Assembly (NCBI GenBank): GCA_933228895.1
Contig: OW121848.1
Coordinates: 94,135,470-94,199,469 of the forward strand
Length of the DNA stretch: 64,000 bases
Reading direction: 5' to 3'
Source: Platycnemis pennipes
Lineage: Eukaryota; Arthropoda; Insecta; Odonata; Platycnemididae
Part shown: positions 33,198-45,215 of the stretch, one piece after another
Numbering within the stretch: the stretch's first letter is position 1
Layout of the letters: each line of letters starts with the position of its first letter
The notes under the pieces: model-generated
The model's input: the letters and a program-made list of their open reading frames with translations, nothing else
Databases searched by the model: none
What the model was told of the DNA's origin: nothing
Program-made: the position numbers and the translations under genes

Positions 33198-33236
33198 CTG
33201 TTGCTATCTGCATTGATATCAGTGTTGATAGCAACA
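33198..33236. repeat. Short hairpin
   Basis: AGCTGTTGCTATC and its exact complement flank a 15-bp loop. Apart from it, 32645-34157 shows nothing I can name. Confidence 0.6.
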
Positions 33237-34619
33237 GCTGATTAACATTCTACAATGGTTTGTATACTAAATACAGTCAACTTCGTCAGTTCAATCACAC
33301 ACACGAGCAGGTTTTACGTGGATTTCTCCAACGCTAGTGACTCGTCATTCACGCGAGATAAAAATAAAAGTGGGGGATGGTAAATTGATGAGAATAAAAA
33401 GGAAAACTAAATAAATAAAGTAAATAAAAGAAAATTAACAATAACTTTCAAGAACTCATTCACGTGGGTTTTTCAAGCGATAGTAATGTTAGTTGTGATA
33501 CAAAACGGCTCCGTTGAGTGAAATGAGCCTTGAAAGGGTGACAAAAAAACTCGCTAAAGGTAAAGACTATTACCATAAAGATGAAACTAAAATATCTCAA
33601 TGTTTTCCCAACTCCTCCTACCATCAAAGTTCACTGCATTCTTCAAACGTTCGGCTAATATTGCATAAGTATTGTATGCAAACTAAAGTTATTTATCCCA
33701 CATGTGTAAGCTAGAGACACTAGGCGTCTGCCTTGAGAGCCACTCCTATTATCTACCCGGCCAATGAATCGCTCCGAAGGAGTTGCAATGGAAACTAGAA
33801 CGAAAATTCATGTCTTAGGAATGTTTAAAACTACGCCAACAACTATCATTCGGTATTACAGACTGCGTACATGTCCTCTCAGTCAATGTTATGTCTCATT
33901 TGAGTTATTCCATTATGACCAGCGCATTGACTTGATAACTATCCGATTATACTCTGCCGTATAGCTTTTCCATTCCCAGCTGGACAATATTATTCAGTAT
34001 TTGGAAGCATACTAGATTCAAATCACTCTCGAAGAATCAGGCGAACTGCGACGCACGGCAGGGAGAATGGTACGCGAGGCAGTGGTACACGACGGACGAG
34101 AGCGGCAGAAATGACGTCTTGCGCCTTAATTTCCAAGTGGCGCACTCTACCCTGCTTTTAACACTAGGACGCCCGGACTTCTCGACATCATTCAACGCCC
34201 AAAAGGGGTCATTTTGACCCCCGGTAATTAATAAGTTCATTTTTCACAAGGCATTTATACTTTTACATTTTTAGTGTTTTTTCATTAAATAATGCCCTAG
34301 TTCTTCACATTTATCGATTTTATCAGCTCATTACAGCAATGTTTTTCTCAATATAACTATTTATTGAAACATCAACTTTGAGAGTTGGAATCATTTTCTC
34401 GTTTTTCTTCAATTTCATTTTTTCTTGCCTAAAATGTTGACACTCAGTAAACAACAAATGTCACTTACTTTATTTAAACGTATTTATTTGTTGTTTTTGC
34501 GATGTGCACTGTTTTATGATGAATGCTTTGTCCTGCCAAAATTAAAAATACCATCTGAAAAAATGTAAAAAAAATTGAGTAGCCTAATGAAAATAGTTTT
34601 CATCATCGTCAGTATTTCA

Positions 34620-35930
34620 ATCCTATGATTGGTTTACTGCAGCCCTCCATTACGCCCTATTTAGTGTTAATTGCCTAACGCCCTGGTTTATTTTCTCTTT
34701 CACGTCCTGCTTTATTTGCTCCAGATACTTGCCCCTTGGTCTTCCTTGTGGGACCTTCCCTTCAATCTTCCCCTCAATTATATTTCTAACTAATTCATTG
34801 TGCCTCAAGGTATGTCCATCTTCATCTGCTTTTCTGCACATCTCTTCATTCCTCACTATATCAGCCAATTTAATCTTCAACATTCTCCTCGAGCACCATG
34901 TTTCGAAGGCTTCAATTCTTCGCTGGCCTGCTTTCCCGATTTTCCATGTCTCTGATCCATAGAGTACTACGCTCCATACGATAAAGTGCTTCCTTGTTTG
35001 CAGCCGTAGGTTCTTTGAACTCAGTAGCTGTCTCTTCTTCATAAACGCCTCCTTATCTTGTGCTATTCTGCGCTTGATCTCCGTTGAGTTTCTTCAATTC
35101 CAAGTGATAGTGCTACCGAGGTACGTGAAGTACTGCACTTGTTCCAAAGTCACTCCTCCAATTGTGGTATTTGCCCTTGATTCTCTCTTCCGCACACTAG
35201 GGTTTTAGTTTCCTATTAGTATTGCTCTTATTATATTATTGAAGTACTTAGTCCATAGTCGTCAGGGATGCTTGCAAGTTCCCTCGACTTTCTACTACAA
35301 CTGCGATGTCATCAGCAAACAAGAGCATGTTTATTTCTTCGCCATTCACCTTGATGCCCTTGATACCAATTTCCTCTGCGTCTCTTATTGCTTCTCCCAG
35401 GTATGTATATATTGAATAACACTGGGGAGAGGTTTGAATCATTCTCTGACTCCTTCATTTATTTTGGCTTCTATCTTCCTTCCGTCTTTTATTTGAATTG
35501 TGGTGACCTGGTTCTTGTAGAGCCAGTAGATTTTTCTTCTATCCTTGTAATCCATTCCAATGGCTTCCAGTATCTTGAATATTTTGTTCTAATCCACGTT
35601 GTCAAAGGCCTATTCCAAGTCCACGAATGCCACATACAACAGCTTGTTTACGTGTATCATTTTCTCGGCCAGTATCCTTCAGCTGAGTATTGCCTCCCTA
35701 GCTCCTTGGTTTTTCCTGAATCCGAATTGATTTTCCGAAATATTCCCTTCGATATTCCCTTCCATTCTTCTGCTAATAAACTTAGTAAGTATCCTCGATG
35801 TGTGTAACACCAGGCTAAGGTTCTGTGTTCTTCGCATTTCCTGCTAATTTCACTCATCTGGAAATTCTCTGGTGGCCTTCCACTGTCATAGCTCTTCTCT
35901 AACTCTGATTATTCCAAGGAGGGTATCTTT
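34620..35930 (-). pseudogene. RTE-type LINE reverse transcriptase, decayed, inside the piggyBac-like element
   Basis: Frames read LLFADDIAVV (the catalytic motif, 35304-35327, intact) and farther on VLYGSETWKIGKAG, FETWCSRRMLKIK and IIEGKIEGK, the RTE C-terminal signature. Frames are broken by stops and shifts. The missing endonuclease domain appears in the same orientation at 37240-37945, outside the piggyBac boundary. Confidence 0.7.
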
Positions 35931-36347
35931 TGCTTTGACCCCGAGTGCCTTGAATAGCGAATGAATATATATCAAATAGTGAGCTTACTTTTAGATCCAC
36001 CCTTCCTAGTGTATCTACTGAGTTCATCAAATGGGTACTTATCGTCACATTCTGAGGATTCTGTTTATTCTTCACAAGTTTCAAATGTCAGCTTGCCGTC
36101 GGATTCGTCAAATGAACACTCTCCACCGACTCATCTTATTGGATCTTATGCAGCTCATCAAGAATGTCACCAGAACATTATGCTGGTCTTTGAGAAATTT
36201 TTGATCACAACTATCTTCAAAATACCGATCACACCGAAAATTCGGCCCGCGAATCCACGAACAATGGACAACGAATACACGAACTTTACTTGCTGTCACT
36301 GTGAAAACGAGTTCAAAGTTTGAGGCTTTACTTTGTGGAACCACTCG

Positions 36348-36506
36348 ATTGGAAAAGAAAAATCACTTTTTACATTCCACACAAAGGTTTTATTGTTTTC
36401 TACAATATATATCATTATCGATTTTGATGACATATATTGTCTAAACTATGGTAGACACCAATAAAACCTTTGTGTGGAATGTGCAAAGTGGTTTTTCTTC
36501 TCCAAT
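36348..36506. repeat. Hairpin with 48-bp arms (foldback/MITE)
   Basis: ATTGGAAAAGAAAAATCACT... at 36348-36395 is repeated inverted at 36459-36506 with about five mismatches around a 63-bp loop. It is nested in the piggyBac-like element. Confidence 0.75.
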
Positions 36507-37239
36507 ATAAGAACGAGTTTTATTCTCCACTCGTCATCCGAAGAGAAATAATTAGATTTGGAGTCAACTAAGTTGATAAATTCGTGCGAAAAGGGTAAAC
36601 AAAATTGAATTCTCCTCACACCACATGGATTGACGATGTATGATGATATCAACAAAGTAATTCCTAAATATTCCACATGTAAGCAAAACGAAAAGTGAGG
36701 ACGTGATGGGGAAAGGAAACAAAACTTTTTTGGAAAATGATACGAACTTGGAAGATAAGTAACCGAATGACAAAGATAAGACGAGAGAGCAGTGAACACA
36801 TATGCAGCAGAATGATACAAAAATGCAAATAAAAAAGGACCTTTAGCAGAGATAAAGCGCGCAAATGAACGCTTGGGTCAAAATGACCCCACTTGGGCGT
36901 TCAAGGTAAAATATAATTTAACTCCTCAATGGATTATTTTAGGAAGGTGAAAATTTATGCAAGTAAACAGCTATTAAAAATATTCAAAGTCACGAGAAGA
37001 AATTCTGTTCTCTTAAAAACTGAGATCAAAAAATAAATTTCAAAACACGAAGGGGTCAAAATGACCCCTCTGGGCGTTCTAGTGTTAAAATGCTATCGTA
37101 TTTGCTTTGGACTGTCTCTAAATAAGTATGAGCATTTAAGAAAAACTAAAACTCTATTTACTCATTGTTCTATGCTACGATACTTTGCTTTGATACGACC
37201 CCAATATCTAACTTACTGCAGCAAAAGTTGGCAAGTTCC

Positions 37240-37945
37240 TCATTGTGATCACTGTTGATGTCTGCTTCAGGGTAGCTTTTGCGGTCCTTCACCTTGTTCT
37301 TAAAACTCTACTACACCAAAAGGTAGTTTATTTGGAATCATTTCAATCTTCTGGCATAATCTACGGTCTTCGGTTAAACAATGTATTGGCAGCCACTAAC
37401 CTGTGCTGCATGTAAAATTCTAGAAGTCCTTTCCTTCTTTAATTTTTTATTATCAATCCATGTTTTCCAGTTATTCTTCCTTCTTGACCTTCGCCGACAA
37501 AAATGTTCCAATCTTATAAAATAATTAGGTTTTCTTCTCTTACTTGTATCACGGAAGTAGGTTATTACCTACTTCCGTGACATCTTCGTAGAAGTCTTTC
37601 ACTTCTTCGTCTTCGAGGTCCATCGTTGGCATGTAAACCTTTACCACTACGGTACCTATCTATACTTTCAGTCTCGATCTTTACCATCATTATCCTTTCG
37701 CTATACTGCAGGAAGCACTTCACACGCATTCCGGCGCTATTTCTGAGCCCTATCCCTACTCCAGCGTTACCATTCAAAGACCTTGTGTGTATAATCCTGT
37801 AGCTTATACTTCAATACTCTCCTTCTTCGGGCAACTTCATTTGGCTGATTTTTAGTACGTCGAAGTTCATTCTTCGCATTTCCACCTTCAGATTCTCCAG
37901 TCTTCCGTAGGTCCGAAGCCATCTCGTACGTTCCACGTCCCTATC
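37240..37945 (-). pseudogene. RTE-type LINE endonuclease fragment
   Basis: Minus-strand frames contain RLENLKVEMRRMNFDVLKIS at the N-terminal side, as in RTE apurinic endonucleases. The block at 37240-37330 is similar at DNA level to 51650-51720 in the larger RTE copy. Confidence 0.6.
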
Positions 37946-38162
37946 CTTAAATATGTATCACACTTAACTGATGTACTCTCTCTACTCTGCCCCAAGATCC
38001 GAATGGGATATTATTTTACCTCCGGAATATTTTACTCGAGATGATGCCATCAGGTATTCATGAAAAGAGTGGAGTAGATGCGACTTCTCGGGCTAATAAT
38101 GTGGTGCTTTCCCCTTGCCTTCCACACCGCAGTACTACAGCCGTTAAAGTAAATGTTATAAT

Positions 38163-39041
38163 GGCCGTTTTACACGGTCATTGAAACTGCGCAAGTTGAT
38201 GTTGCTTCCGTTTAAGCAGTCGTCCGCGAATGTCCATAACGTAGAAAATTGCGAGATCGCTTGCTTGACAGCTTTACGCGGTGCAATCGTCGGCGCATTA
38301 TTTTAGTGACAATATACCATTCAGTAGCGGTAATACCGTCAATATATCGTATTACGTCAAGGTCTAATGAGAATTGGACGTAAACGATGCGATAAATTAC
38401 CACCAATTAAAAATATATTTTTAAGCCCTAGTCTTTACATAATAGTGGACACCCTAATCTCGTATAATTAGCCCACATTTTGCACAACGAACGCACAGCT
38501 TTGGGCCAAGGTAACGAGGTAGGTATCTCTTACTTTACGAACGTAATTTAAGCTTCCAAATCGCCCAGCTCATTATTATTGCACTTTATTCACTACCTAA
38601 GGAGTTAAGCGCAAACAAAAACGCTCAACTCCATCGTCAACAACCTACCTAATCTATAGAATTCCCGTGGCAGTTCGCTGCCGCTAGATCTGCACCATCT
38701 AGTGAGATAAATTAACTTCAAATTTGCGCGAATGCTGGTATCAGATTAAAACATGTACTAATTTGCTCGCAGTCGTTCACGCAGTTGCGCTGTCTCTCCC
38801 TTGAGGGCGAACCCCAAATCTGTCTCTAAAAAAAACTGCAAATTGTAAATTGTTATCATTGTGTTTCATTTATTTATTACCTGATATAGCTACTCAAAGA
38901 TGTATTTTACAATATAATGTACGCAAATAAAAACTATCAATCAATCAATCCTCGCAAGTCGTCGCTTTACACGGCGCAACATTTCTCGCGCTAGTGTTCT
39001 CGCAGCAGCCTGCGCAGTATCAATGACCGCGTAAAACGGCC
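38163..39041. mobile_element. TIR element with GGCCGTTTTACACGGTCATT ends
   Basis: The left end GGCCGTTTTACACGGTCATT-GAAACTGCGCA and the inverted right end GGCCGTTTTACGCGGTCATT-GATACTGCGCA match over about 30 bp. The interior has no transposase. Near 38860-38950 a retroposon-like segment ends in AATAAA then a TCAA repeat. Confidence 0.6.
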
Positions 39042-39429
39042 TTAACGCCTGAAGTGGAATGAGTGTCGCTGTACCGAACACTGTGGTCTCCACCTTCACT
39101 TCACATGAAGAAGAGCTGCTGCCCTCTCCTCCGGGTGATGGGATGCATAGAAAAAAATAATTGCTGGCGGATTCCCGTCGCCAAGTCTCCTTCGTCACCA
39201 AGGCATCTTCAAAAATTTCTGTGACATTTAAATAGCCTGCCTTGCCCTAGGATAGATCAATACCACCTCGGAATGCCGTCCCTTTTTGTCCACGACTGCT
39301 TATTCGACGAATGAACTCGCTTATTTTGCAGCAATGAGGTGGACTCATTATCCACTTTAGTTATCCACTAAGTTTCTTTCTTAAGCACCTCTAGATTTTT
39401 TTCTTTAACAGCACCCAATTATTTACTTT

Positions 39430-40080
39430 TATCTTATTCTGTATTTTGAGCCTAATTCAAGTTTTTCATTTGACCACCACCTATATCTCCTTCATCTATC
39501 GCCTCCTTTTTCTCATTGCCCTAAACCATCCGTTTCACGCCCTAACAAGCACCAATCTAAACTTGCTCCAGTACCATACGTTTTCTCCTCTTGACCACCA
39601 CCAAAGTTTTTGATTTGGCACCACTGAAATTTTTCTTTATAACCTTCCTATCCGACTGTTTTCTCAACATTAAAATATTCCACTTTACTACAATACAATT
39701 CTCCTTCAACTATCATACCATATCTCTTATCGCTCAAAAATCACATATTTCCTGCTCTACCACAACCCATTTTGTACCTTCTCCATTTCCCCCTGTTTTC
39801 CTAGCTTTATCACCGTATCAATATTTCCGATTTTGCTCCACAGAATTTATTCTATAGCAACACACTTTTTTTTTAGCAGCACCCAATGCTCTTCCTTTAT
39901 CTTGTTCCAAATTTCCTCTTCTTTGTCGCCATCAAATTATTTCACTTTTCACCTCAACATACTTCTTGACCCATCTCTCTATGCTACAAACCTCCCATTT
40001 TCTTGATCTTTTTCCACACAACCATTGCTTCCTCCAATACCATCCACTTTTCTTTCTCTACCTCCTTCAGTGTTTTTACC
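39430..40080. repeat. Pyrimidine-rich imperfectly periodic tract
   Basis: The plus strand is dominated by C and T for about 650 bp, with recurring pieces such as TTTCACCACC, CCACCAAA and CTTTTTCCAC at irregular 40-60 bp steps. The open frames over it are products of composition. It abuts the viral-like helicase remnant. Confidence 0.5.
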
Positions 40081-40099
40081 GTAATGCCAAAGTAGACAT

Positions 40100-40800
40100 T
40101 TCTCTTGCGCCCAGTACGGAGTATCCACCTCCACGAAGTGAAGCCGGATCCGAAGTGGCTCATCCTTAATGATATTATAGTTAGAAACTAAAATATTGAG
40201 ACCTGTAAATTTGTTTTCACGGCCTGCCTCGCATTTAGTAGGAGCCAAAAATTCTTTGCCTTCTAAAAGTCTTTTTGGCATGGATTGGACGTGAAATTTA
40301 AGATCAAATTCTTCAAACAGTATTATCTTATGATATTCGGGGAATAAGCCTTGATATGCGAATTTTCCAACATCTGGATATTATACATAATGCATTCCAG
40401 GACTTGTCATCAATGACTCAACATAAGTTGATTTTCCAACATTTGAATCCCCGTACAAATATAACTGCTTTTCCTTATGCCTCACATTACCAATAACAGA
40501 ATTAAACCACATACACACGTCCATTGGCCAACTGAACTACGTCTATTCAACCTTGTTTAATTCAAAAGGTAGGTACTTTCTGCTTAAATTTAAATTCCTC
40601 AAAATAACTATTCAAATAACGGTAAATATTTTTGTGTTGCACAACAAACGGATCAATAAGCAAAAATGACTCAGTTCTAGTCACCCAATGCCACAATCGA
40701 TAATTTATATTCAATTTTGGTGGACTTATATTTGTAATTAAAAACCGATCCTCCTTAGAAATATATTTCAAGCAACTCCTTTTAGATCTGCAAGGTTGAC
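40100..40800 (-). pseudogene. Endogenous viral element: Rep-like SF3 helicase of CRESS-DNA-virus type
   Basis: In order on the minus strand: YISKED (40768-40748), a fit to the tyrosine motif III of rolling-circle Rep proteins; Walker A GDSNVGKST (40452-40426); Walker B IILFEEFD (40326-40302); and motif C ILVSNYN (40197-40171). A, B and C share one frame with an in-frame stop between A and B near 40385; the tyrosine motif is in another frame, so at least one frameshift separates it. Order, spacing and motifs fit a superfamily 3 helicase behind a HUH endonuclease as in CRESS-DNA viruses; a parvovirus-like or transposon-borne Rep is possible. The first endonuclease motifs are not found. Dead copy of an old insertion; the ORF 40281-39979 is only its C-terminal piece. 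Confidence 0.65.
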
Positions 40801-41325
40801 AGTCAATCCTGGTATCCGGAAAAGAAGTCTAAAATATTTCACGAAGTTAAAACGGAAACATAGGACAAGAAACTTTCAAATATGAATGCATATGTACCTT
40901 CTCACTGACAACATTTAGCTCTAACGCAATACAATAACTGAGTGGATATATTAAGAGTCCTGAAATGGTAAAAAGAATGAGAAATGCTAATCTAGAACAG
41001 AATCAATATAAAATATGAATTGACCCATAATGGGGAACGTCTTCCATTGCATAATATGTCGTCCATCCATGGCATAATATAAGCAATAATTTTCTGTGAA
41101 GCATAATTTCAATCATGTTAATATTAAGGATAAATCCTTAAAAAAGGGGAACACGTAATATGGATCTCTTATGCTGCACAGCATCTCTCCTGATGGAGAT
41201 TATTTCTTATTGCACAATAGAAAGAGGGATATTAGGTACTACACAGACCTTTCATGCCACGCGTCGATGATAACTTGACTATGAATGTTTCTCATACTCC
41301 CCGGTAGTCGATTATTGCACTCCGG

Positions 41326-41448
41326 TTACCAAATGACCCTATTCGAGTTACCTATTGCGTTTACGAAATAGTAAGTTACGAGTTGTTTAGTTACCAATTG
41401 TCGCAGTTACGAGATGTCCGTTTACGAGAAGTCGGTTACCAGATGTTG
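41326..41448. repeat. Array of about eight TTAC(C/G)A motifs
   Basis: GTTACCAAATG, GTTACCTATTG, TTTACGAAATA, GTTACGAGTTG, GTTACCAATTG, GTTACGAGATG, TTTACGAGAAG and GTTACCAGATG occur at 14-20 bp steps in the same orientation. Confidence 0.6.
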
Positions 41449-41799
41449 GGTACTACTTGACGTGATACCGCGTACGTCAGGTGTTGTTAAAAACAGATTG
41501 GAAAAGATGTGGCACAAAATTTCTCCGAAGAGGGCGTATTCCGCTCGAGAAGAGTAAACGAAGACATTTTGCGGAAACGAATCATCATCGGGTACTTCGT
41601 ACGTTATCAGCTGTGGTTACGTTCTAAGAAATTTCCAATGCTATCGCCTTAACGCATTATGGGAGCTTTTAGGAATCACTTCCGGTTCAGCTTTTTGAGT
41701 AAAAGGAGAATAATATTAATCTGAAAATTTCACTACTGCCAGTACTGATGAAAAATGATCTGGTGCTTTCCCGGCGTATGCTATGGGTGAAGGTTTCAG

Positions 41800-42190
41800 A
41801 GGTTACCCGCGGGGTCAGGTCTTCCTTGGCCGACGTTTCTAAGGCCAACTCGTCCTTCATCCTCTGGTTTAATCCTGATCATTCGACATTTGTCGTCCTT
41901 TCCCGCCGTGTTCTCCTGCCTCCTGGTTTGTTTAGACCTGTTTTTCAGTGATTTTTTCGACATTTTTGATGACAGGTTTCCAAGCTTTGCATAGTGCGTA
42001 TCCGTTATCCCTCTTGAAATTGTTAAGGCGTCGACCAATCACGTGACACCTGAGTGGACGACGAGGATGTATATACCGGAAACGAATATGAAGCGGCACT
42101 CAGCGCTCTGAGGATGAAGGACGAGTTGACCTTCGAAACGTCGGCCATGGAAGACGACCCTGTGGGAAACCCGAGTAAACTTCACCCATT
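41800..42190 (+). mobile_element. Penelope-like element 3' region, remnant
   Basis: CTGAGGATGAAGGACGAGTT-GACCTTCGAAACGTCGG is the kind of untranslated 3' signature found in Penelope-like elements (GAGGATGA...CGAAACGTCGG). No reverse transcriptase remains. Confidence 0.4.
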
Positions 42191-43239
42191 CATTCATGAT
42201 GATAAAATTGGTAACTCCGACTGGGTAGAAATTTCACACTATATTCTGTAAAAACTCGGCCAAAGTTTCTGCATACCAGTTTCATTGTCAAGGAATTTCT
42301 TTTCGTTGATAATGGCACTGATGGATTACAACCATGTCGGCGTTTACTAAATAGTCTGAATCTTTTACTAAGATTTATTATTTTCATCATCGTGAATTAG
42401 TGAAGTATCTGATGGAGAGTTTTTAGAAAAATCACCGTTTAAATGTGCAATATATGTAACCCTATTTTGGCATTAAATGGAAATCATGAATGGCGTTAGG
42501 ATTGTATTAATATTTATGGCATAACTAGACTAAAGTCTTCTTGATTTTCAAAGTTTTTTTATGAAATAATTTTGCTATACACAGGATAAAATTCGTCCAC
42601 ATTAGGATTAATGTATTGGAAATATTTATTATGAGGAAGAGAGAAACAGCTGAAGTAATAGGCGTTATTAAGTACGAGTTAAGTAAGTCGTAAAGATGGC
42701 AGTTTTGTTGTGCGTAAGAGGATTTGTAGGGAGTAGAGAAACTAGGCGTCTGCAATAGCCGAATCTTGACGACATGTTTCGGGTTTAGCATCGAATCCGA
42801 CAAACGGAACTGTAGCATCCCAAGTTGGGGAGGTCATTCTGCCGTACCCTGTACATACTTACTGATATGAGGTCTGAGTTCTGGGTTGTTTTAAAGGGAA
42901 TTCCCTCTGACGAACTCGGCACCCTTTACTGTACGATTAGTGAGTTAGTCTCTCGGGGGAGGCGACTGAAAACTAAGTTCATTTATTTTTTCCTAAATAT
43001 TTTTCAGTAGGAAGGGTGAAGAGACACTCGGTGTTGTTACCACACTGTTCTCAGCGAAAGGTACCATGGGTAGGGCGGATCGGAAAAATCGATTTTTCGC
43101 GAGGAAACTTGGCCCAGTGAAAAAAAGTTTCAAAGTGGCTCAGAATTCCGCGAAAAAAATTTGGGACCTCTAGGTCAACTCTAGACCCTCGCGTCGTTGC
43201 CATTTATGGGGAGGGTGGTTAAAAGTTAAAAAATATATG

Positions 43240-43490
43240 TTTTTATAGAGGTTCCCCAAGGATTTGGACTAGTTGCGACCCTTTATGGTCCATGGGGTCG
43301 ACGCACGTCCCGTGTGACGGACGGAGTACTGTACTCGAAGTGTTCACCTTCGGTAACACACCGGTCCCCGCGAGTGGGGAACGGTATACTACTGAAATAT
43401 CTCTGCCAGTGTCAGGATTCGAACCCGGACCCACGGGATAGGAAGCCTATGTACTTTAACCACCACACCAACCCGATTCCCATGTAGCTG
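43240..43490 (-). repeat. tRNA-derived SINE, full head
   Basis: On the minus strand: A-box-like TTGGTGTGGTGGTTAAAG, B box GGGTTCGAATCC, then the central block shared with 24870-25060, ending near CTATAAAAACATAT. Confidence 0.65.
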
Positions 43491-44159
43491 TACGAATGCC
43501 CGCACGGTACGTGGCAAGTTTTACCCGAAGAGGGGGAGGAACCGAAAATGCACAGTCAAGGAGAGCGATATGCGGTAATAACGGGAATGCGGTATGGAGC
43601 CGACACCGGCACACATTAGAAAGAACTCGAACCCACATTCGTCGCCCATGGGTTGATGCCCCAACGATAATACCCCAACGGCACTTCGATTCCGTGACGG
43701 TTTCGACCCTGCACCTTGGTAAATGTTCGTGGAAATATGTCTATTATACATGTCGAAATATGTTTATTAAGAATGACTGTTACTACCATACCCACGCGGA
43801 CAAACCGGTGATCCAAGCGTGCGGCGACAGAATATTATAATTTTTTCTCTGGGTTGAGGAATAATGCGAGGAATATTGCGCAAAGAACAACTTATTTGAA
43901 AAAACTCTACAAACTTATATCGCGCGTTAAAACAAGTAAACACAGCTCCATGGGAAGTGCATTTATAATTTTGAGACACCATATGAAGCAGAAGACTAGA
44001 TAACGTATCCCTTTTCACCTATGGTCATTTCTCCTTAACAGCTTTCAGCAGTAGGTGTAGAATTGAAAGTTGTACGAAACATTCATTTGTAAAAACAAAA
44101 TTAGGATTTGAGGTTTTCCGGTTTTTGAAGTTATATCACATCATATAACCGGCATATCA

Positions 44160-44250
44160 TCCGAATACAAAATTACATACATGCCCGAGGCGATATTCGA
44201 ACCTGAAATCTTTGAATTGCCAAGCGTTGCTGACTTGTGACAGGGTTATA
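44160..44250 (-). repeat. tRNA-derived SINE, minus strand
   Basis: Minus strand GGTTCGAATAT then CGCCTCGGGCATG; same family as 18950-19040. Confidence 0.5.
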
Positions 44251-44999
44251 GTTATTGTCTTCAACAATTCTACCCTTCTCTGAAGTAACCTCTATTTCCT
44301 CTGAAGTTTTTCCTGCGGATCACCCAATAAACTAGCGATTTTAAGATGCAAAAAATGACAATATTGTAAGAATAGTGAGTTCACTTCTTAAGCAACATTA
44401 AAAACAACGATAAATCGAGCGAACCCGTTAATCACGTCCATGAATACTAAATAAAATACATATCACTTTTAGTCAGAAGTGCCCTTTGAGCTGGGCAAGC
44501 GGGGTTCCTGCCCCGGGCCCCGTGCCTCCAATGGCCCCACATTTTTTTAAGAATAAAGTGTAGTCTTATAAAGAATAAATATTACGATATCACGTATTCT
44601 TCCAGTTCCTTCATTGTAATAAATAAATCATAAAATAATATTTATCATATGATTGAGTATTCATTAATTATGTAATTCAGGGCTTAAATTACTATATTTT
44701 GCCGAGCTTACAATCCACTGTAGTTTGTGGTCCCGCTAGTCCTAGGAGGGCGCCCCTGCTTTTAGTTTTATGTTGCCCACCCTGCACCGTAGTGTCTTTC
44801 GCTGTTGATGACCCCATAACCCTATGGCCCGTTGGTCCTTTGCTGACATAAGCAAACCTTGCGTCGCTTTCTTCCTCGAGCGCCATGCGCTAATGACGGC
44901 ACAATAGTTCCTCCGCAAAGTATTGCAGAAAAAGTCGCGTTCAACGCAAATGTCCGAGATGACCTTAGCAAGCACCAAATTTACCTTTTAGTTTCTATA

Positions 45000-45215
45000 G
45001 TATCTCACTTAAAATAGTTAGAGATGGTTATTTTCTTATAAATTTTCTTCCGGTATCACTTGAATACTCAGTATTTTGAACGAAAACTTAGATAGCATTG
45101 TGGACGTTAAGCAGGCGTCACCCAGCATAAGAGAACTGCTGACGAGAACCATGCGCAATGATGAAAAGATAAGTTAAGTGAAGAACCATAGACGACATGG
45201 AGGGTGGCGTTGTAT
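45000..45215 (+). repeat. Dispersed repeat, copy 2
   Basis: Partner of the repeat at 23127-23340. It is followed at 45250-45600 by an RTE-like C-terminal remnant (LKSLIEGRILGKRGQ), so both may be parts of one larger element. Confidence 0.5.

Larger units (their letters stand above)
34162..37084. mobile_element. piggyBac-like element with TTAA target duplication
   Basis: TTAA is present at 34158-34161 and 37085-37088. The ends are CACTAGGACGCCCGG and (inverted) CACTAGAACGCCCAG. Inside each end, and again near 36870-36905, is the palindrome GGGTCATTTTGACCC next to an AACGCCC unit. TTAA plus short inverted repeats plus internal repeats is the piggyBac design. No transposase could be read; the interior holds RTE sequence and a hairpin. 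Confidence 0.72.

Noticed and set aside
36446..36820. Minus-strand 124-codon frame as a piggyBac transposase
   Set aside because: No DDD catalytic spacing or C-terminal Cys ring; part of it crosses the hairpin arm.
39591..40169. Plus-strand ORFs in the pyrimidine-rich tract
   Set aside because: Low-complexity Phe/Ser/Pro/Leu composition follows from the C/T bias; the true coding trace is on the other strand from 40100.
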